Source of the DNA: Sporocytophaga sp. | Lineage (GTDB): Bacteria; Bacteroidota; Bacteroidia; Cytophagales; Cytophagaceae | Assembly: GCA_024707265.1 (NCBI GenBank) | Contig: JANQAB010000004.1 | Location: 682,001-746,000, forward strand | Reading direction: 5' to 3' | Length of the DNA stretch: 64,000 nucleotides | Shown here: positions 8,878-17,452 of the stretch, one piece after another | Position numbering within the stretch: position 1 is the stretch's first letter | Layout: the number at the start of each line of letters is the position of its first letter | The notes under the pieces: generated by a model | The model's input: the letters and a program-made list of their open reading frames with translations, nothing else | Told to the model about the DNA's origin: nothing | The model's database searches: none | Position numbers and translations under genes: made by a program

Positions 8878-9232
8878 TTGGTTGTCTCTGGCGATAAACT
8901 GAAAATCCCATCTCCCAAAATATGATTGAAAAAAATATCATAGTACTTGAATAGTTTAGATTAGAAGATTCATTTGGTATTGTTTTTATGCACCCCCAAT
9001 CAATTTGATTTTTATATTCAAATTGTAATATAAAAAGTAGAGTAGTGGTTAACCAAGAAACGATAGCAATAATAATTGTTCTTTTGGTATAGCTAAGTTT
9101 TCTACAGATCATAGCATTAAAAATTATAGGCATGATCATCATTAACGTTTCGTCTAATAATTCTAATAGAATAAAGGTGGTTAGGAATCCTACTACTCCA
9201 TAATTGACATAGATTCTAAGCCTATCAGTGGT
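8840..9232 (-). pseudogene. truncated membrane protein fused to the dinB C-terminal tail
   Basis: The frame is open from 9232 and reads YVNYGVVGFLTTFILLELLD before the first ATG at 9142; no usable start precedes that hydrophobic stretch, so the true N-terminus is missing. Two or three membrane segments follow. The last 11 residues are KFGEDKVGRAV, identical to the DinB C-terminus and supplied by the duplicated dinB end. This is a chimera made by insertion or recombination. I do not recognise the membrane family. Expression is doubtful. Confidence 0.65.
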
Positions 9233-9280
9233 TTATAATGCATTCATAATTGATTTAATGGGCCTATTGGTTGTAACTCG

Positions 9281-9404
9281 TTTACTTTACTTCGTCGGAT
9301 TAATTCTGCACTCTTAATTGCAGTGTCAATGGCTGTTTTTTTTCTCCATGAAATAACCGGTTAGTCCGACTTAAATATTTTTTTGATGAAATGCCCCTGC
9401 TGGT
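9281..9404 (-). pseudogene. degenerate copy of the EF-Tu-III-like gene's 3' end
   Basis: The sequence aligns with 6505-6630 in the same orientation. Shared blocks include ttacttcgt-ggatt at the left and a near-identical stretch around atatttttttgatgaaatgc at the right. Several small indels destroy the frame. It shows that the two modules flanking copy 3 of the palindrome once carried related cargo. Confidence 0.7.
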
Positions 9405-9472
9405 CAATGTCTTCGAAAAGAATTTGTTTTTTAAAAATTATAAATTACATGAAGGTCTTTCAAAAGCTATTA

Positions 9473-10627
9473 TTATTCCTTCATTGGCAAGAATCCTTTT
9501 TCTCCTAAAGCATAAATAATTCCTCTAAGCAGATAATTATTGTTAAAGCGAATGATGTACTTTCTGGTTCCTTCTTTCTCAGGTGCCAACATTTTTTTTT
9601 CAGTGAGTTTTTTTATATGCCTTGATATCTCTGCGGTAATTTTCCCACTAAATATATCCTTAAGGTCAGAGTTTTGAATGACTTTTTTATCAATAGCCTT
9701 TTTCAATACTCTGGCTTCTATATCTGTTATGAACTTACGTTCTAAAGAATAGTCAAGTGTCGGATATAGTATTTCTTTTTTTAAATGCTCGTAATCACAA
9801 AGCCTGTCAATTTTTTCTATTTCTTCTTTCAAGCCTTTTAGCACATATTGACACCATTCTAATAATCCTTCTTCTTGACCAGTATCAGCTTTTGATAAGT
9901 ATTGATAATAATCATCTCTATTACCACAGAAGACCGCTGTTGGATTTAGAATTCTACCAGCATCTACGCGGAATCCCTGTTTTACAAGCATTGCATAAGT
10001 AAACAACCTAACTGTCCTACCATTACCATTACAAAAAGGGTGTATCCAAACAAATCGATGATGGGCGATTGCAACTTTCAGTAAATCATATTTGGGGGAA
10101 TCCGGGCGATTTATAAATTCTATAAGCTCATCCATATACCCTTCCACTGTAAATGATTCAGGAGGAATGTGTGAAGATTTATTAATTTTTACTGGAACTG
10201 TTCGATATTGTCCGGGATTTCTATCACCTTCTTTTTCAGTATTCAAACCATCGACAACCATTTTATGTAATTCGCTTATGAAAGCTCGATTTATTGGGTA
10301 ATCCTTTATATTATCATCAATAAAGGACATTGATTTCTCTACATTTAAAATTTCCCGAATATCTTCTTCTATATTTTCCGAATTACTTTCTTCAATTTTT
10401 GTCTCAATATACTCTACGATTGTAGTATTATTTCCCTCAATTCTTGCAGAGCCAATACTTTCTAATGTGTGAAATAGATTTTTGAGTTGGAAGAAAATAC
10501 CAGCAGGTGTAGAGCCACCTAGTCTTTTTCTTCTCAGGTGGTCAAGGTCAATTATTAAATCCGTAAGTTCTGACCCAAAGGAAGGTTCTATGAGTTTTAA
10601 CTCGAAATGGCTAAATTTTGAATCCAT
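9473..10627 (-). CDS. Fic family protein (class II-type, N-terminal inhibitory helix)
   Basis: 384 residues. An N-terminal Fic_N-like region carries SARIEGN (residues 60-66), matching the [S/T]xxxE[G/N] autoinhibitory motif. The Fic core has IHPFCNGNGRTVR at 195-207. The canonical motif is HPFx[D/E]GNGR; here Asn replaces the metal-binding Asp/Glu, so AMP-transfer activity may be altered. The C-terminal ~100 residues look like a winged helix (VIQNSDLKDIFSGKITAEIS). Such proteins usually modify a target by AMPylation and can act as toxin-antitoxin-like regulators; the target is unknown. It is the main cargo of the module next to dinB and has its own 340-base upstream region. Confidence 0.88.
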   Translation of the reverse strand: MDSKFSHFELKLIEPSFGSELTDLIIDLDHLRRKRLGGSTPAGIFFQLKNLFHTLESIGSARIEGNNTTIVEYIETKIEESNSENIEEDIREILNVEKSMSFIDDNIKDYPINRAFISELHKMVVDGLNTEKEGDRNPGQYRTVPVKINKSSHIPPESFTVEGYMDELIEFINRPDSPKYDLLKVAIAHHRFVWIHPFCNGNGRTVRLFTYAMLVKQGFRVDAGRILNPTAVFCGNRDDYYQYLSKADTGQEEGLLEWCQYVLKGLKEEIEKIDRLCDYEHLKKEILYPTLDYSLERKFITDIEARVLKKAIDKKVIQNSDLKDIFSGKITAEISRHIKKLTEKKMLAPEKEGTRKYIIRFNNNYLLRGIIYALGEKGFLPMKE

Positions 10628-10752
10628 GAGATAAAATTAACATTTACCGGAGATTGATCCAAGATTTAACAAGTTGAGTTTTGGATATTTAACATTTTGT
10701 CTTGTATTGTGTTGTAATTCAGTGTGATTTGTTGTTTGTCTTTTTGGATTTA

Positions 10753-10767
10753 ATTGTACTGTACAAT
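10753..10767. promoter_or_regulatory. ATTGTAC-T-GTACAAT palindrome, possible operator
   Basis: Seven-base arms are perfectly inverted around one base, 126 bases upstream of the fic start. The same gap (10628-10914) holds four copies of atttaaca. It may be a binding site for a dimeric repressor acting on fic; the protein is unknown. Otherwise the gap shows no gene. Confidence 0.35.
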
Positions 10768-10914
10768 ATGAACATTTAACAAAAAAGGGATGTCGGATTT
10801 AACAATTTGTGAAGATATTGAGATGTTTTATTTGTGTTTTCTGGTTAAATTGCTGATTGTCAGTTGTTGGCGGTCCGTTTCATAATAAGTAAGTGTCAAG
10901 TTGAAATTCTCTTT

Positions 10915-10943
10915 GCTGGTCAAGCGTGGACGCTTGAACCAGC
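10915..10943. repeat. palindromic element, copy 4 (solo 29-bp end palindrome)
   Basis: Only the two outer ends remain, joined as one hairpin (gctggtcaagcgt-ggacgcttgaaccagc, one base short on the left). It lies 22 bases from the stop of the intact dinB, in the same relation to dinB sequence as copy 3. Confidence 0.8.
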
Positions 10944-10965
10944 AAAGCCAAATTATTGAATATCC

Positions 10966-12114
10966 CTAAACCGCCCGTCCCACCTTATCCTCACCAAACT
11001 TATACCTGATCTTATCCATCGCCTGATACAGGTTGATCTTCTTTGCGGAATCTTCAAAAAGATTGATCTGATAATTCCCGTGTACCAGATGGCTCAGGCG
11101 CACTCCCACAAGCCTGATCAGCATTCTACGGTTGTAAAGGCTGTCAAACAATTCTTTTATATGCTGCATCAGCACCTCGTCGGAAGCAGTGTAGGGGATG
11201 CTTTTCTGTTTGGTACAGGTATCGAAGTTGGAATAGCGAAGCTTTAAGGTGATGCAGCCGGTGAGCCATCCTTCCTTTCTCAGGCTGAAGCAAAGTTCTT
11301 CCACCATCTTAAGAATAACCGAACGGATCATCTTTACATCAATCGTATCAGCTTCAAAGGTTGTTTCAGTAGAAACAGATTTACGTTCTGAGTAAGGCTC
11401 AACAGGTGTATGGTCTATGGCGTTAGCCCTTTGCCAAAGCACGATTCCGTTTTTTCCGAGAAGAGACTGCATGACCTCCACGGGCATGTTGCTTAATGTT
11501 TTCACATCTACGATACCAAGACTGTTGAGATATTGTGTTGTTTTTTCACCTACCATGGGAATCTTGGAAACAGGCATAGGAGCGATAAAGCCCTTCTCTG
11601 TGCCGGAAGGTACTTCTTTAGCCCCGTTGGGTTTGCCTTCTCCGGTGGCTATTTTGGAAATAGTTTTATTAACAGACAATCCAAAAGAAATCGGCAGCCC
11701 GGACTGATCCATGATGCGCCGCTTCAGTTCTGTTGTCCACTTGAGGCAGCCAAAGAACTTATCCATGCCGGATACATCAAGATAAAACTCATCGACAGAG
11801 GCTTTCTCAAGAACAGGAGCGCTCTCTGCTATGATTTCTGTAATCTCATTGGAATACCGGCTATACTTTTCCATATCTCCACGTATCCATATGGCCTGAG
11901 GACAAAGCCTTCTGGCCATCTTGCTGCTCATGGCAGAGTGTACACCGAATTTTCTTGCTTCATAAGAACATGAAGCTACTACGCCCCGGTCACCCGAACC
12001 GCCTATGATGACAGGCTTTCCTTTAAGTTCTGTATTCTCCTTGCACTCCACAGAGACAAAGAAAGAATCCAGGTCCATGTGTACGATGGTTCTGTTAGGA
12101 TCATTGATGTTCAC
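10966..12114 (-). CDS. dinB: DNA polymerase IV (Y-family translesion polymerase)
   Basis: 382 residues, a normal Pol IV length. The palm has VHMDLDSFF (Asp14) and SVDEFYLD (Asp108, Glu109), the catalytic acidic triad. The little finger follows. QINLF near residue 349 is a beta-clamp-binding motif. It copies past damaged bases at the cost of errors. Its start lies 14 bases inside the end of the upstream dnaE, so the two are co-transcribed as a mutagenesis cassette. The last 25 codons recur as fragments at 4912-4986 and 8840-8877, so the 3' end seems to be a favoured insertion or duplication point. Confidence 0.95.
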   Translation of the reverse strand: MNINDPNRTIVHMDLDSFFVSVECKENTELKGKPVIIGGSGDRGVVASCSYEARKFGVHSAMSSKMARRLCPQAIWIRGDMEKYSRYSNEITEIIAESAPVLEKASVDEFYLDVSGMDKFFGCLKWTTELKRRIMDQSGLPISFGLSVNKTISKIATGEGKPNGAKEVPSGTEKGFIAPMPVSKIPMVGEKTTQYLNSLGIVDVKTLSNMPVEVMQSLLGKNGIVLWQRANAIDHTPVEPYSERKSVSTETTFEADTIDVKMIRSVILKMVEELCFSLRKEGWLTGCITLKLRYSNFDTCTKQKSIPYTASDEVLMQHIKELFDSLYNRRMLIRLVGVRLSHLVHGNYQINLFEDSAKKINLYQAMDKIRYKFGEDKVGRAV

Positions 12115-15049
12115 GTATAACCTCCTTTTTTACCATGGGTAGTTTTTGCATATAGTTTACTTCAAGACTCGGATAGCCGAATTCTACGGTTACCTTGCCT
12201 TTCAGCATGTAGAAGCCTTGCCCTTTGAGAGGGTATCTTTGCAGGGAAGGAGGGAAATGTATGGTGTCAAGACTTTTGCCTTTTTTGTCTATAAAATGCA
12301 TAAAAGACATCAGCTCATTTCTGACAGTATACAAGTCTTTGGTGGCGATGAAATAGCCAAGCATCATCACTTGTTTGCCGGTATGTTGCAGCATTTCATC
12401 CGCGGAAATATCTCCTGTATAGTTTTGAGGTAAAAGGTCAAAAGGCATACAGAGCGGAAAGCCCAGTATCTCAAACTGATCAAAAGCATCCTCATAGCTG
12501 AAGCTGCTCAGAGGGGGAAGCACCAGCTCTTTATGTTCAAGCTGAAATAGTTCTGCGCCTGGTACTTTACTTTTGCTCTTGCTGAAATGCAGCGCCGCAT
12601 CCATAAGCAGGACTTTTTTCGTTTTACCCGTAAAACGAAACGAACCTATACGAATCAGAATGTTAAGCTGCTCCAGAGACAGAGGGATGCGTTTTATAAA
12701 ATCATAGAGATCTCTGTATGGACCGTTTGTCTCTCGCTCAAGTGGAATGGCCTCACCGATCTTTTGCTCAAAATCCCGCAGATGAATAAAACCTGTATAG
12801 ATTTTACTTCCTATAATGGTTGTATAATAGTCGCTGTTGTTGACACAAGGAGGTTCAGTCTCCGCTCCAGACATGCGGGCTTCGTGGAAATAGAATTCCG
12901 TAGAATAAAAGCCACCGAAGTTATTAATTACCGCAGTCATGAATTCCCTTGGGTAATATGTTTTAAGATAAAGGCTTTCATAGCTTTCCACCGCAAAGCT
13001 TGCAGAGTGTGCCTTGCAGAAGCTATAGCCGGAAAAGCTTTGTATCTGTCTCCACAGCTCGTTGGAGAAATCATCGGGGTGACCTTGTTTTCTGCAGGAG
13101 TTGATAAAGTTACGCTTTACCTTGTCCATCTCTTCCTTGCCCTTGTATTTGCCTGACATAGCCCTTCTGAGCAGATCGGCTTCCCCCAGATCAAGTCCTG
13201 CAATGTAGTGCGCTACTTTGATCACATCTTCCTGATAGACCATCACGCCGAAGGTTTCCTTCAGCATTTCTTCCATAAGCGGATGCAGGTATTTGATAGT
13301 CTCCGGTTTATGAAAGCGGTTGATATATTCATTCATCATACCCGATTGCGCCACACCCGGACGAATGATGGAAGAAGCGGCAACCAGCGTTTTATAATCC
13401 TGACAACGAAGCTTTTTAAGCAGCATTCTCATAGCTGGAGATTCTATATAGAAGCAGCCTATGGTATTACCCGTTTTGATATTTTCTCTTACCTGAGGAT
13501 CTTCCTTGATCTTTTCAAAATTGATCTCAACTGTTTGTCCGGTGTTTTGCTTGACCAACGAAATAGTATCTTTGATATGCCCCAATCCCCGCTGACTGAG
13601 AATATCATATTTATGTAGCCCCATATCTTCAGCCGCCCACATATCGAAGTGGGTGATAGGGAAGTTTTTGGGCGGAAGATCTGTAGCGGTATAATAATTG
13701 ATTTCCTTTTCTGAAATAAGAATTCCCCCAGCATGTATGGAAAGATAATTGGGGAAATCTTCCATGAGTTTTCCATAATGGAACATAGTCTTCACGATCT
13801 GATCTTTATCTTTCAGTTTGGAAGGATCGTGCAGGGTAAGGATGTTATCTATCTCTGGTTTGGGCAGTCCGAAAACTTTGCCTAGTTCTCTTATAATGGA
13901 TTTGCCCCGGAAAGTACTGTAAGTTGCGAGCAATGCAGTATGCTCATTGCCATACCTTTTGAATACATAGTCTGTAACATCATCGCGGTCTTTCCAGGAG
14001 AAGTCGATATCAAAGTCAGGCGGAGAAGTACGGTGAGGATTCAGGAAGCGCTCGAAATAAAGGTCAAGTTCTATGGGATCCACTTCCGTGATGCCCAGGC
14101 AATAAGCGATAATGCTGTTAGCGCCACTTCCTCGTCCTACAAAGCTGAAATTCCTGTTTTTAGCATAGCGTAATATGTCCCAGGTGATGAGGAAATAAGC
14201 ATTAAAGCCCAGCCGATCAATAACCTCCAGTTCTTTTTTTACACGTTCCTGAGCAGCTTTATTATTTCTGCGGTAGCGATGTTTGAGACCATCCAGGGCT
14301 AGTTTCTCCAGCAAAAGTTTGTCGTCATAAAGGTTTCCTGTGAAGGTTTTACGGCTTTTATTCTGACCATCAAAGTAAATAGAGCAGGAGTCCGCCAGAT
14401 CCATCGTATTTTTGATGATTTTCTGGAAGCGGCCATAAGCTCCAAACAGTTGATCTGCAGACAACATGATCTCATCCTGCATGGCCTGTTCTTCCATCGT
14501 AAGCTTGCTCAACAGCGTATTTTTGCTGACCGCCCTGAGCAGTCTGTGCAGATTGTACCCTTGCTTGCTTTTAAAAGTAACAGGATGGAGCATCACCATT
14601 TTGTGCTGCTGCTTGTTCAGGTCAGAGAAAGGAATGCGGCTGAGCTCCGGGATGCGGATTCCAAGCCATTCGTTATCTCTCAGAGCCTCAGGTTCTTTTT
14701 TGCCTAAAGGATAAATAATGTAGGCGTCATTCATTTCGGGCGCATGAGCAGGCAATGCCTTTTTGCGCATGTTGTGAATGGAAAGCAGCTTGTTCAGTTC
14801 TCTGAAACCTTCATTGTTTTTGGCAATTCCGATAAAAAGCAATTCGTCTCCATTCCGGAATTCGATGCCGACAATAGGTTTAATTCCCTTTTCCTGACAG
14901 GTCCTGACAAATTCAAAAGTGGCGGAGGTATTATTGATATCCGTAAGCGCAAGAACATCAGCGCGTTTTTCACAGGCTTCTTCCACCAGCTCATTTACGG
15001 AAAGCGTCCCGTACCTCATCGAATAGAAGCTATGACAATTCAAATACAT
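12101..15049 (-). CDS. DNA polymerase III alpha subunit, short accessory (DnaE2-like) form
   Basis: 982 residues, shorter than the replicative DnaE (~1,150-1,200). It has an N-terminal PHP domain (YLNCHSFYSMRYGTLSVNEL), a palm with PPDFDIDFSWKDRDD near residue 345 carrying catalytic aspartates, finger and helix-hairpin regions, and a C-terminal OB-like section (GKQVMMLGYFIATKDL). Length and coupling to dinB point to the error-prone polymerase of an SOS-type cassette rather than the replicative enzyme. ImuA is not seen next to it. No clear SOS box was found in the ~180-base upstream gap. Confidence 0.88.
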   Translation of the reverse strand: MYLNCHSFYSMRYGTLSVNELVEEACEKRADVLALTDINNTSATFEFVRTCQEKGIKPIVGIEFRNGDELLFIGIAKNNEGFRELNKLLSIHNMRKKALPAHAPEMNDAYIIYPLGKKEPEALRDNEWLGIRIPELSRIPFSDLNKQQHKMVMLHPVTFKSKQGYNLHRLLRAVSKNTLLSKLTMEEQAMQDEIMLSADQLFGAYGRFQKIIKNTMDLADSCSIYFDGQNKSRKTFTGNLYDDKLLLEKLALDGLKHRYRRNNKAAQERVKKELEVIDRLGFNAYFLITWDILRYAKNRNFSFVGRGSGANSIIAYCLGITEVDPIELDLYFERFLNPHRTSPPDFDIDFSWKDRDDVTDYVFKRYGNEHTALLATYSTFRGKSIIRELGKVFGLPKPEIDNILTLHDPSKLKDKDQIVKTMFHYGKLMEDFPNYLSIHAGGILISEKEINYYTATDLPPKNFPITHFDMWAAEDMGLHKYDILSQRGLGHIKDTISLVKQNTGQTVEINFEKIKEDPQVRENIKTGNTIGCFYIESPAMRMLLKKLRCQDYKTLVAASSIIRPGVAQSGMMNEYINRFHKPETIKYLHPLMEEMLKETFGVMVYQEDVIKVAHYIAGLDLGEADLLRRAMSGKYKGKEEMDKVKRNFINSCRKQGHPDDFSNELWRQIQSFSGYSFCKAHSASFAVESYESLYLKTYYPREFMTAVINNFGGFYSTEFYFHEARMSGAETEPPCVNNSDYYTTIIGSKIYTGFIHLRDFEQKIGEAIPLERETNGPYRDLYDFIKRIPLSLEQLNILIRIGSFRFTGKTKKVLLMDAALHFSKSKSKVPGAELFQLEHKELVLPPLSSFSYEDAFDQFEILGFPLCMPFDLLPQNYTGDISADEMLQHTGKQVMMLGYFIATKDLYTVRNELMSFMHFIDKKGKSLDTIHFPPSLQRYPLKGQGFYMLKGKVTVEFGYPSLEVNYMQKLPMVKKEVIREHQ

Positions 15050-15241
15050 TTTATGCTAATTGTTTTATCAAATATTATTAAAAAAACGATCATTTGCTAA
15101 ATTTGTTAGTTTGATTCGGTGAAATAGTTTTGGGGAGTGATGAGGAAGGGAAAAGCAGGAAAAAAGGGGAGAAAGAAATGCTGGAAGTTTCTTATAAAAG
15201 AATAATTTAAAGTTTAATTTTTAAACCAGTTGATTAAAATT

Positions 15242-16058
15242 ATGGGAAGAAATCAGACACTTAGCGTTTTAGGTACTGAAATTACAGTTATTAAAATAAA
15301 CGAACATGATTACATTTCTTTGACCGACATGCTTAAAGCAAAGGATGGCGATTTTTTTATAGCCGATTGGCTTCGGAATAGAAACACTGTAGAATTTTTA
15401 GGTATTTGGGAAAGTGTTCATAATCCAACTTTTTAATTATGGCGAATTCGCCATAATTAAAAGTCAGGCAGGATTGAATAGTTATAAACTTAGTGTGAAA
15501 GAATGGATAGAAAAGACCAATGGAATAGGTTTGAAAGCTACAGCTGGCAGGTATGGAGGAACTTATGCTCATAAGGATATAGCTTTTGAATTTGGTATGT
15601 GGATAAGCGCAGAATTTAAGGTTTATCTTATTAAGGAATTCCAACGTCTTAAAGAAAATGAAAATGACAGTTTGAGACAGGAATGGAATTTTCAGCGAAC
15701 TTTGGCCAAGGTAAATTATCGTATCCATACTGACGCAATTAAAGAAAAACTGACTCCTCCAATTCTTTCAAAGCAACAAATTCATTCTATATATGCTAAT
15801 GAGGCTGATTTGCTGAATGTAGCTTTGTTTGGCTTGACTGCTAAAGAATGGCGAGAGTTAAATCCGAAAATGGAGGGAAATATTCGTGATCAGGCTACAA
15901 TAGAACAATTGGTAGTGCTTTCAAATCTGGAAAGTATAAATGCAATGCTTATTCATCAAGGAATAGATCAAAGCCAACGTCTGCAACAACTTAACGCCAT
16001 GGCTATTACGCAAATGAAATCTTTATTGAATAATGGTACTGGTAAAAAGCTTAAGTAG
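15242..16058 (+). CDS. KilA-N domain protein (frameshift at a T5 run)
   Basis: The first frame starts MGRNQTLSVLGTEITVI and ends at a stop right after HNPTF. The second continues YGEFAIIKSQAGLNSYKLSV. Removing one T from the run at 15430-15434 restores a 271-residue KilA-N protein. The KilA-N core is WLRNRNTVEFLGIWE through RYGGTYAHKDIAFEFGMWIS. KilA-N domains bind DNA and are common in phage and accessory regions. A 32-bp perfect palindrome begins exactly at the frameshift (15431-15462). The break could be error, decay, or less likely a real recoding site. The C-terminal ~100 residues are helical and of unknown role. Confidence 0.75.
15431..15462. repeat. 32-bp perfect palindrome inside the KilA-N gene
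   Basis: Both strands read ttttaattatggcgaa then its exact complement, centred on GAATTC. It overlaps coding sequence for the conserved NYGEF stretch and starts within the T run where the frame breaks. It could form a hairpin in RNA or a cruciform in DNA, which would favour polymerase slippage or mis-assembly there. Confidence 0.9.
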
Positions 16059-16071
16059 GTTAAGGATACTT

Positions 16072-16426
16072 ATGAAACTAAAAGTTATAAAACAAGAAGG
16101 TTTACAAGGAAGCTTTAGAACGTTTGGAGAAACTATTTGATGCAAAGCCGGGAACAGTCAGAGGTGATGAGTTAGAAGTGCTTGCTCTTTTGATAGATCA
16201 ATATGAAAAAGAACATTTTCCTTTTGACTTGCCGGACCCGATAGAAGTTATTAAATTCAGAATGGAGCAGTTGGGTATGAAGCAGAAAGACCTTGTGGAA
16301 ACAATTGGTTTCAAAAGCTGAGTAACTGAGGTGCTTAATAAAAAACGGAAGTTAACATTGAATATGATTCGAACGCTGAGCGAGCAGTTGAATATTCCAA
16401 CGAGCATATTGATAGAAGAGTACTAA
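16072..16426 (+). pseudogene. broken HigA-like XRE-family antitoxin gene
   Basis: Pieces in order: MKLKVIK at 16072, then in another frame YKEALERLEKLFDAKPGT, then the HTH region MKQKDLVETIGFKS. An in-frame TGA at 16319-16321 follows, then TEVLNKKRKLTLNMIRTLSE to a stop at 16424-16426. The whole matches the layout of ~118-residue HigA-type antitoxins with a C-terminal HTH. One early frameshift, not in a homopolymer, plus one nonsense codon indicate real decay. No HigB toxin is next to it; it sits 13 bases after the KilA-N gene. Confidence 0.75.
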
Positions 16427-16471
16427 TGCAATATTAGTTGCTGTAGCAGCGAAGGCGTTAATTTTAATAAA

Positions 16472-16833
16472 ATGAATTCAAAACATACCAAACTTTATTA
16501 CACCATTTTTGCAATAGTTGTAATCTACAGCTTTTTTTCAATAATAGCGCTCAGTACTCAGATGGGAGGTTCTTGTAATGCAGGAGCTCTGGTAATGTTC
16601 TTTGGACCGCTATTTATATTTTCCGCACTATTTCAGCTTTTCTCTTTTTATATAATAAACAAAAAGCAAAAGCGAATGCCATTGTTGGAGCTGGCTCAGA
16701 TTATGATGTCCGAAGTATGGCTGTTTTTTGCAATTGGGTAGCGGGTGAAAGTTTGTCCGGAGCCGTGGTGCTTTTAGGGCCGTTTTTACTTTTATGCCTT
16801 GCGACAACAGGTTTTGTTTTTAAGTTTAAATAA
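16472..16833 (+). CDS. small membrane protein, probably frameshifted
   Basis: The first frame gives 89 residues with two membrane segments and stops at 16739-16741. Directly after, another frame continues VAGESLSGAVVLLGPFLLLC and ends FVFKFK at 16831-16833. One extra G in the GGG at 16736-16738 would join them into a 120-residue protein with three or four membrane spans. Family not recognised. It lies among decaying accessory genes, so real inactivation is possible. Confidence 0.5.
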
Positions 16834-16861
16834 AATCTGAAAAATAGAATATTATTTACAT

Positions 16862-17452
16862 ATGAAATTAACCAACCTTACCTACATCATAGCTTTAATA
16901 GTTCTCGTTAGCTGTGCATCTGAAGAAAATAAATCGACGGAAGTTGTAATCTCAGATACTTCTGTTGTAGAAGCTCAATTGAATACAAATGTTGAGGATA
17001 CAGAAGCGAGTGATGAATCAAGTGATTTAGAATTAAATTATATCGTCTCTGTGGCTGAAGGCTATAATTATGATAGTTTAAAAATCATTGCCTTACAAAC
17101 TTCAAATAAACTCGGTTTTAAATTCGATACCATGGGCCGGTATTATCATCCGGAGAAGGGAATTGTGTTGCCGGATGATGATGATGACGAAATATGGGCG
17201 GGTCAGTATTATTTCCGAAGATTTGGTAGTAATCTTGTCAGTATAGAAATGAACTATGCTTATACTGATACCTCTATTTCAAAGAATGAAGTGGCATTAG
17301 AGAAACACAGTGAGGATAAGGCGAAAATGTTTGTATTTGCCATGATGTATCAGGAGAAGAAAAGTGCCGACAGTCTTGCCAATATTATAAAAGTTGATTA
17401 CCCATCTGCTAAAGTATTTCCAGTTCAGATCTATATAGGATGTATGCATTGA
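16862..17452 (+). CDS. lipoprotein, unknown function
   Basis: 196 residues. MKLTNLTYIIALIVLVSC is a lipoprotein signal with the acylated cysteine at residue 18. An acidic, Ser/Thr-rich linker (~20-55) follows, then a globular domain. VSVAEGYNYDSLKIIALQTS and the later KSADSLANIIKVDYPSAKVF are similar in layout and could be two SPOR-like half repeats. No function can be assigned from this. Confidence 0.7.
   Translation: MKLTNLTYIIALIVLVSCASEENKSTEVVISDTSVVEAQLNTNVEDTEASDESSDLELNYIVSVAEGYNYDSLKIIALQTSNKLGFKFDTMGRYYHPEKGIVLPDDDDDEIWAGQYYFRRFGSNLVSIEMNYAYTDTSISKNEVALEKHSEDKAKMFVFAMMYQEKKSADSLANIIKVDYPSAKVFPVQIYIGCMH

Noticed and set aside
10753..10767. SOS box controlling dinB
   Set aside because: It lies downstream of dinB and upstream of fic; the dinB promoter would be before dnaE near 15050.
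12587..13156. Long open frame opposite the dnaE-like gene
   Set aside because: It lies wholly antisense to well-conserved polymerase coding sequence and has no protein-like motif; a shadow frame.
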